Position numbers and translations under genes: made by a program
Shown here: one piece after another, positions 60,503-64,000 of the stretch
Numbering within the stretch: the first letter of the stretch is position 1
Layout: each line of letters begins with the position of its first letter
Assembly: GCA_001602955.1 (NCBI GenBank)
Contig: LVAC01000018.1
Location: forward strand, 1 to 64,000
DNA: 64,000 nucleotides
Source: Sulfurospirillum sp001602955
GTDB taxonomy: Bacteria; Campylobacterota; Campylobacteria; Campylobacterales; Sulfurospirillaceae
Direction of reading: 5' to 3'
The notes under the pieces: model-generated
Databases searched by the model: none
The model's input: the letters and a program-made list of their open reading frames with translations, nothing else
Told to the model about the DNA's origin: nothing

Positions 60503-61750
60503 ATGCAAAGAACATTTTCATTAAATGAAACAGCAGAAATTTTATCGGTTAATAAAGAGACATTGAGACGATGGGATAATGCTGGTAAATTAAAAAGCAT
60601 ACGCAACCCTATCAATAATTATCGCGAATACAGACAAGATGATTTAGTCATATTTGAAAATGCAAAATTACATTTTAATACCGCTGCCGATCGATACGAA
60701 GCTCCTAAGAATCTTTACAAAAGTATTGAATTATTTGCAGGAGCGGGTGGTTTGGCGTTAGGGCTTGAACAAGCTGGGATCGAACATGCTCTACTCAATG
60801 AAATTGACAAGTATGCTGCTCAAACCCTTAGAAAAAATAGACCTGCTTGGAATGTAGTAGAAGGGGATATTTCATCGATTGATTTTACACCTTTCAAAGA
60901 TAAAATAGACCTTCTAACGGGTGGATTTCCTTGTCAAGCATTTAGTTATGCCGGAAAACGTTTGGGCTTTGAAGATACAAGAGGAACGCTGTTTTTTGAA
61001 TTTGCAAGAGCGCTTAAGGAGACTAACGCTCCCGTCTTTTTAATTGAAAATGTTAAAGGACTTCTCTCCCACGATAATGGTAAAACGCTTCAAACGATGA
61101 TTGAGGTTTTGACGCAAGAGTTGGACTACCATGTCTTTGAACCAAGGGTTCTCAAAGCTATCTATTATAAAGTTCCGCAGAAGCGAGAACGATTGATTAT
61201 TGTTGGGATCAAAAAAGAGTATGTGGATCGAGTCAATTATACGTATCCAAAACCGTATCAGAAGATTTATACGTTAAAAGACGCGCTTAAAAAAAGTGAC
61301 TTATACGATACCGATGTGCCTGTTTCGTATGGACAAACATATCCAAAACGCAAAAAAGAGATTCTAGAGAAGGTTAAACCGGGTGGTTATTGGCGAGATT
61401 TGCCGATTGATCTTCAAAAAGAGTATATGCAAAAAAGTTTTTATCTTGGTGGTGGAAAGACGGGAATGGCAAGAAGAATTGCATGGAATGAACCAAGCCT
61501 TACGCTAACATGTTCGCCTGCTCAAAAGCAGACGGAACGATGCCATCCGGATGAGACGCGCCCTTTTCAAATTAGAGAATATGCCCGCATACAAACATTC
61601 CCGGATGATTGGGTCTTTGAAGGATCTGCATCACAACAATATAAGCAAATCGGCAATGCGGTACCCGTTAATTTAGCGAAAGAAATTGGATATACACTTG
61701 TAAAACTCTTAAATGATATGCACAATATTAAGGTAAGCGATGAATGTTAA
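60503..61750 (+). CDS. DNA (cytosine-5) methyltransferase with N-terminal MerR-like HTH
   Basis: 415 residues. The first about 60 residues form a MerR-type helix-turn-helix (FSLNETAEILSVNKETLRRW), then the C5-methyltransferase: SIELFAGAGGLALGLEQAG (motif I) near 73, GGFPCQAFSYAGKR with the catalytic Cys (motif IV) near 146, LIENVKGLL (motif VI), QKRERLIIVG (motif VIII) and KQIGNAVPVNLAKEIG (motif X). It should protect DNA from the endonuclease at 59648. The fused HTH suggests that the enzyme also regulates its own operon. AT-rich, likely acquired. Confidence 0.94.
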   Translation: MQRTFSLNETAEILSVNKETLRRWDNAGKLKSIRNPINNYREYRQDDLVIFENAKLHFNTAADRYEAPKNLYKSIELFAGAGGLALGLEQAGIEHALLNEIDKYAAQTLRKNRPAWNVVEGDISSIDFTPFKDKIDLLTGGFPCQAFSYAGKRLGFEDTRGTLFFEFARALKETNAPVFLIENVKGLLSHDNGKTLQTMIEVLTQELDYHVFEPRVLKAIYYKVPQKRERLIIVGIKKEYVDRVNYTYPKPYQKIYTLKDALKKSDLYDTDVPVSYGQTYPKRKKEILEKVKPGGYWRDLPIDLQKEYMQKSFYLGGGKTGMARRIAWNEPSLTLTCSPAQKQTERCHPDETRPFQIREYARIQTFPDDWVFEGSASQQYKQIGNAVPVNLAKEIGYTLVKLLNDMHNIKVSDEC

Positions 61751-61771
61751 TACATTGTTTTGAATGTGTGT

Positions 61772-61785
61772 CTTTACATGTAAAG
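61772..61785. terminator. TTACATGTAA palindrome between convergent genes
   Basis: CTTTACATGTAAAG is a perfect 14-base palindrome containing an exact motif copy (61774-61783), followed by AT-rich sequence with a T run at the end. It separates the methyltransferase from the gene at 61800 and marks the right edge of the restriction island. Confidence 0.6.
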
Positions 61786-61799
61786 ATTTACAAAATTTT

Positions 61800-62258
61800 T
61801 TATACGGCTACTTCAAACTTCCCTTTATCGATAAAACTCAAAAATTCGGCTTTAAATTTGACTCTATTTTCCTCTTCTTCTATCCACGCTAGGTGAATTT
61901 TACGCTCAGCCTCGATGATGGGGAACCATGTTCTTTGCAAAGCGTGATCGAGCATGCAACGATCGTAAATAGACTCTAAAAAGTTCCAGACGATAAACGC
62001 GTAAAGACGGTATTCGGCTTTTTGTTCGTCGTTTCTTTCGAACTCTTTGCGCACGAGATGCGGTTTGCTAAGGGCTTCTTTGAGAATTTCAAAATACATT
62101 TTATCCAATTCGCCGTAGTGCATAATTTGCATCGTTTTTCGGTAGGTGCGCATCGAGTATAAAAGCGCAAAAATTGCAAGCAACGTCGCAACGACGCCCA
62201 TCATCGAACTAATGGCCGTCCACATGGTTTCATATTCGTCATTCAGGAAAATTTCCAT
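61800..62258 (-). CDS. single-pass membrane protein of unknown function
   Basis: 152 residues. One transmembrane helix near 15-38 (AISSMMGVVATLLAIFALLY), then a helical cytoplasmic part with conserved-looking LYAFIVWNFLESIYDRCML. The pattern is like DUF4760-type proteins, but I am not sure. The start at 62258 has AAAGGA upstream. It follows the GNAT gene by 11 bases on the same strand. Confidence 0.75.
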   Translation of the reverse strand: MEIFLNDEYETMWTAISSMMGVVATLLAIFALLYSMRTYRKTMQIMHYGELDKMYFEILKEALSKPHLVRKEFERNDEQKAEYRLYAFIVWNFLESIYDRCMLDHALQRTWFPIIEAERKIHLAWIEEEENRVKFKAEFLSFIDKGKFEVAV

Positions 62259-62269
62259 CGATGGTCCTT

Positions 62270-62908
62270 TTAAATCAAAGTAAAAGAGTGCGGGGCGTCT
62301 TTGAGCATAAGCGCGATGCGAGCGTCGTTTGATTCGCATCCGTAAACGTTCGTGTAGAGTTTTTCAAGCCACGTTTGAAGCCTCTCTTTCGAAACTTCGC
62401 GCAGGCTTGGATGGTACACTAAAAGCTCCATAGGCGGAGCGTCTTCTTTTGTTTGTGAAGGCAAAATATAATCAAACGGGTCGATTTTCAACGCGCCCAA
62501 ACGGCGGTAAAACAGCTCCCTTTTTTCACGAATTTCTTGCTCCGCGGAGCTCTTTTCAGGCGAATCGATTTCGATCAAAAGCGCACGAACACCGTAGTTT
62601 TGATACAGTGCGTCGACGCTTTGTTTTAAGAGCGTCGAGCCAAGACCGATACCGCGAAGCGTCTTATCGACCGCCATATATTCTAACAAAAAAAAGTCTT
62701 CGTTCCACGGATGATACATAATGCAAAATCCGACAATTTTTTCGTCGTTATAGGCAAGGTAAATGGTGTAAAAAGAGGCACGGCACATTGCCGAAAGTAC
62801 CTCACGGGGTTTTTGTTCGCTTAGCGGAAACGCGGTCGAGTAGATGGCGTAAAAGCCATCGAACTCTTGTGTATGATCGTGCTCTAAAGCTTTAACATGT
62901 AAAGGCAT
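62270..62908 (-). CDS. GNAT-family N-acetyltransferase
   Basis: 212 residues. The acetyl-CoA loop is MAVDKTLRGIGLGSTLLKQS near 78; IYLAYNDEKIVGFCIMYHP precedes it. The C-terminal 70 residues are extra compared with the minimal fold. Substrate unknown. Its first codons read LHVK from a TAACATGTAA variant at 62893. Confidence 0.85.
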   Translation of the reverse strand: MPLHVKALEHDHTQEFDGFYAIYSTAFPLSEQKPREVLSAMCRASFYTIYLAYNDEKIVGFCIMYHPWNEDFFLLEYMAVDKTLRGIGLGSTLLKQSVDALYQNYGVRALLIEIDSPEKSSAEQEIREKRELFYRRLGALKIDPFDYILPSQTKEDAPPMELLVYHPSLREVSKERLQTWLEKLYTNVYGCESNDARIALMLKDAPHSFTLI

Positions 62909-62914
62909 GGCGCG

Positions 62915-63475
62915 TTATTTTAAGATGCGCGGTAAAGTGATGCCCGTTTGACCTTGGTACTTACCGTGTTTGTCTTTGTAAGTGGTCTCACATGCGGTAT
63001 CGCCCTCTAAAAAGAGCACTTGTGCGATACCTTCGTTAGCGTAGATTTTTGCCGGAAGCGGCGTCGTATTTGAAATTTCAATAGTGATGTGACCTTCAAA
63101 TTCCGGCTCGAACGGCGTCACGTTTACAATGATGCCGCAACGTGCGTACGTGCTTTTTCCGAGGCAAATCGCCAAGACGTTTTTGGGGATGCGAAAGTAT
63201 TCGACCGTGCGTGCCAACGCAAACGAATTAGGCGGAACGATACAAATATCGCCTTCAAAATCAATCACATTTTTATCGTCAAATTCTTTGGGGTCAACCA
63301 CGGTCGAATTGACGTTCGTGAAAATCTTAAATTCACGCCCGACGCGGATGTCGTATCCGTAACTGCTCACACCGTAACTGACGACGTCACGTCCGACTTG
63401 ATCTTCGCAAAAAGGCTCTATCATGCGCTCTTTGAGTGATTTTTCTCGTATCCAACTGTCTGCTTTTAAGCCCAT
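62915..63475 (-). CDS. dcd: dCTP deaminase
   Basis: 186 residues. MGLKADSWIREKS, VSYGVSSYGYDIRVGREFKIF, and the C-terminal active-site part STYARCGIIVNVTPFEPEFEGHITIEISNTT (two overlapping blocks), with GIAQVLFLEGD. It turns dCTP into dUTP for dTMP synthesis. Six bases separate it from the GNAT gene downstream. Confidence 0.96.
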   Translation of the reverse strand: MGLKADSWIREKSLKERMIEPFCEDQVGRDVVSYGVSSYGYDIRVGREFKIFTNVNSTVVDPKEFDDKNVIDFEGDICIVPPNSFALARTVEYFRIPKNVLAICLGKSTYARCGIIVNVTPFEPEFEGHITIEISNTTPLPAKIYANEGIAQVLFLEGDTACETTYKDKHGKYQGQTGITLPRILK

Positions 63476-63521
63476 AAAAGTACCTTTATCGTATTAAGTG
63501 AGTGTATATCTTTAGTATGGT

Positions 63522-63529
63522 ATTATAAC
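63522..63529 (-). promoter_or_regulatory. extended -10 promoter of dcd
   Basis: TGTTATAAT on the minus strand (TATAAT from 63527 to 63522), 46 bases before the dcd start. The plus strand of the same AT-rich spot may serve accB. Confidence 0.45.
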
Positions 63530-63576
63530 ACATTTTATGTCATGCCGAAAAACGGCAAAATTTGAGGAGAAACCGA

Positions 63577-64000
63577 ATGGACAAAAATGAAATTAGAGAG
63601 TTAATGCGAATTTTTGATAAAAGCGATATTACGAAATTAAAAATCAAAGAAGGCGATTTTAGCATTGAGCTTCAAAAGGGATTTGAAAGCAACGTCAGTT
63701 ATGCAAGTGCTCCCGCGCCTATGATGTCGATGCCTACGGCAATGCCTCAAGTTGCACCGGTTGCGGCAGCCTCCGCTCCGGTGATGGGCGGAGAAGCGAG
63801 CATCAACGCCGCTCCTTCGGGGCTAAATATCAAATCGCCGATGGTCGGTACGTTTTACAAATCTCCGTCTCCCGGAGCCGCACCGTTTGCCAAGATCGGC
63901 GATGTTATCCGTAAAGGTCAACCGATCGCGATCATCGAAGCGATGAAAATTATGAACGAATTGGAAGCGGAATTTGATTGTAAGATTTTAGATATTCTCG
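63577..64000 (+). CDS. accB: AccB, biotin carboxyl carrier protein (3' end outside window)
   Basis: 141 residues are visible. N-terminal helix MDKNEIRELMRIFDKSDITK, an Ala/Pro/Met-rich linker (about 50-80), then the biotinyl domain with SPMVGTFYKSPSPGAAPF and the biotin-accepting lysine in EAMKIMNELEAE. It carries carboxyl-biotin in acetyl-CoA carboxylase, the first step of fatty acid synthesis. GAGGAG lies before the ATG. accC is expected next. Confidence 0.96.
   Translation, partial: MDKNEIRELMRIFDKSDITKLKIKEGDFSIELQKGFESNVSYASAPAPMMSMPTAMPQVAPVAAASAPVMGGEASINAAPSGLNIKSPMVGTFYKSPSPGAAPFAKIGDVIRKGQPIAIIEAMKIMNELEAEFDCKILDIL

Noticed and set aside
1..64000. tRNA genes, insertion sequences, integrases and prophage genes
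   Set aside because: I looked through the intergenic stretches and found no cloverleaf, transposase or phage gene. The restriction island has no integrase.

Overview
The window looks like chromosomal DNA of a free-living, motile member of the Campylobacterota (the former Epsilonproteobacteria), most likely Sulfurospirillum or a close relative. Reasons: a DUF3373-type porin, the recA-eno and fliQ-murB neighbourhoods familiar from Campylobacter, a futalosine-pathway menaquinone gene (mqnD), a complete pseudaminic acid pathway next to flagellin, a FlaC-like secreted flagellin and NosL-like proteins. The genus is an inference; the phylum is well supported.

Layout. 1-215: tail of an rRNA operon (5S). 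0.4-3.9 kb: two nearly identical small periplasmic proteins, a porin, a lipoprotein and a membrane protein. 3.9-13.8 kb: mixed housekeeping and envelope genes (moaC, an RRM protein, pldA, a double NosL protein, a degenerate GGDEF-EAL protein, mobA, leuC, a peroxiredoxin). 13.9-23.9 kb: operons for a GNAT enzyme-ogt-glycerate kinase-rqcH, for cdsA-dxr, and for transporters plus a phosphoesterase. 24.5-28.4 kb: a 5' leader made of three tandem structured RNA units, then an FmdE-like gene and a large Cache-PAS-GGDEF-EAL protein. 28.4-40.7 kb: cell-wall peptidase, tsaD, murB, fliQ, mqnD, recA, eno, an FtsB-like gene, an AMIN-domain gene, gltA, bioB and topA. 40.8-57.0 kb: flagellin with a very long repetitive centre, a Maf flagellin glycosyltransferase, and a 13-gene minus-strand operon starting with pseBCFGHI, closed by a FlaC-like gene. 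57-64 kb: methyltransferases, a two-gene restriction-modification island, GNAT, dcd and the start of accB.

How parts fit: pseB to pseI make CMP-ready pseudaminic acid; the next genes (aminotransferase, oxidoreductase, two methyltransferases, a FemAB-like enzyme) probably vary that sugar, and Maf puts it on flagellin made from a sigma-28 promoter at 40787-40813. moaC and mobA belong to molybdenum cofactor synthesis, mqnD to menaquinone, leuC to leucine.

Most unusual signals: (1) a 10-bp palindrome, TTACATGTAA, occurs 16 times exactly, plus many one-base variants, both inside genes and as inverted pairs in terminators, much like a DNA uptake sequence; (2) its exact form inside genes is confined to segments with a different codon usage, so the window is a mosaic; (3) the triple RNA leader at 24601-24878 shows compensatory changes, and its G-U pairs are allowed only on the plus strand.
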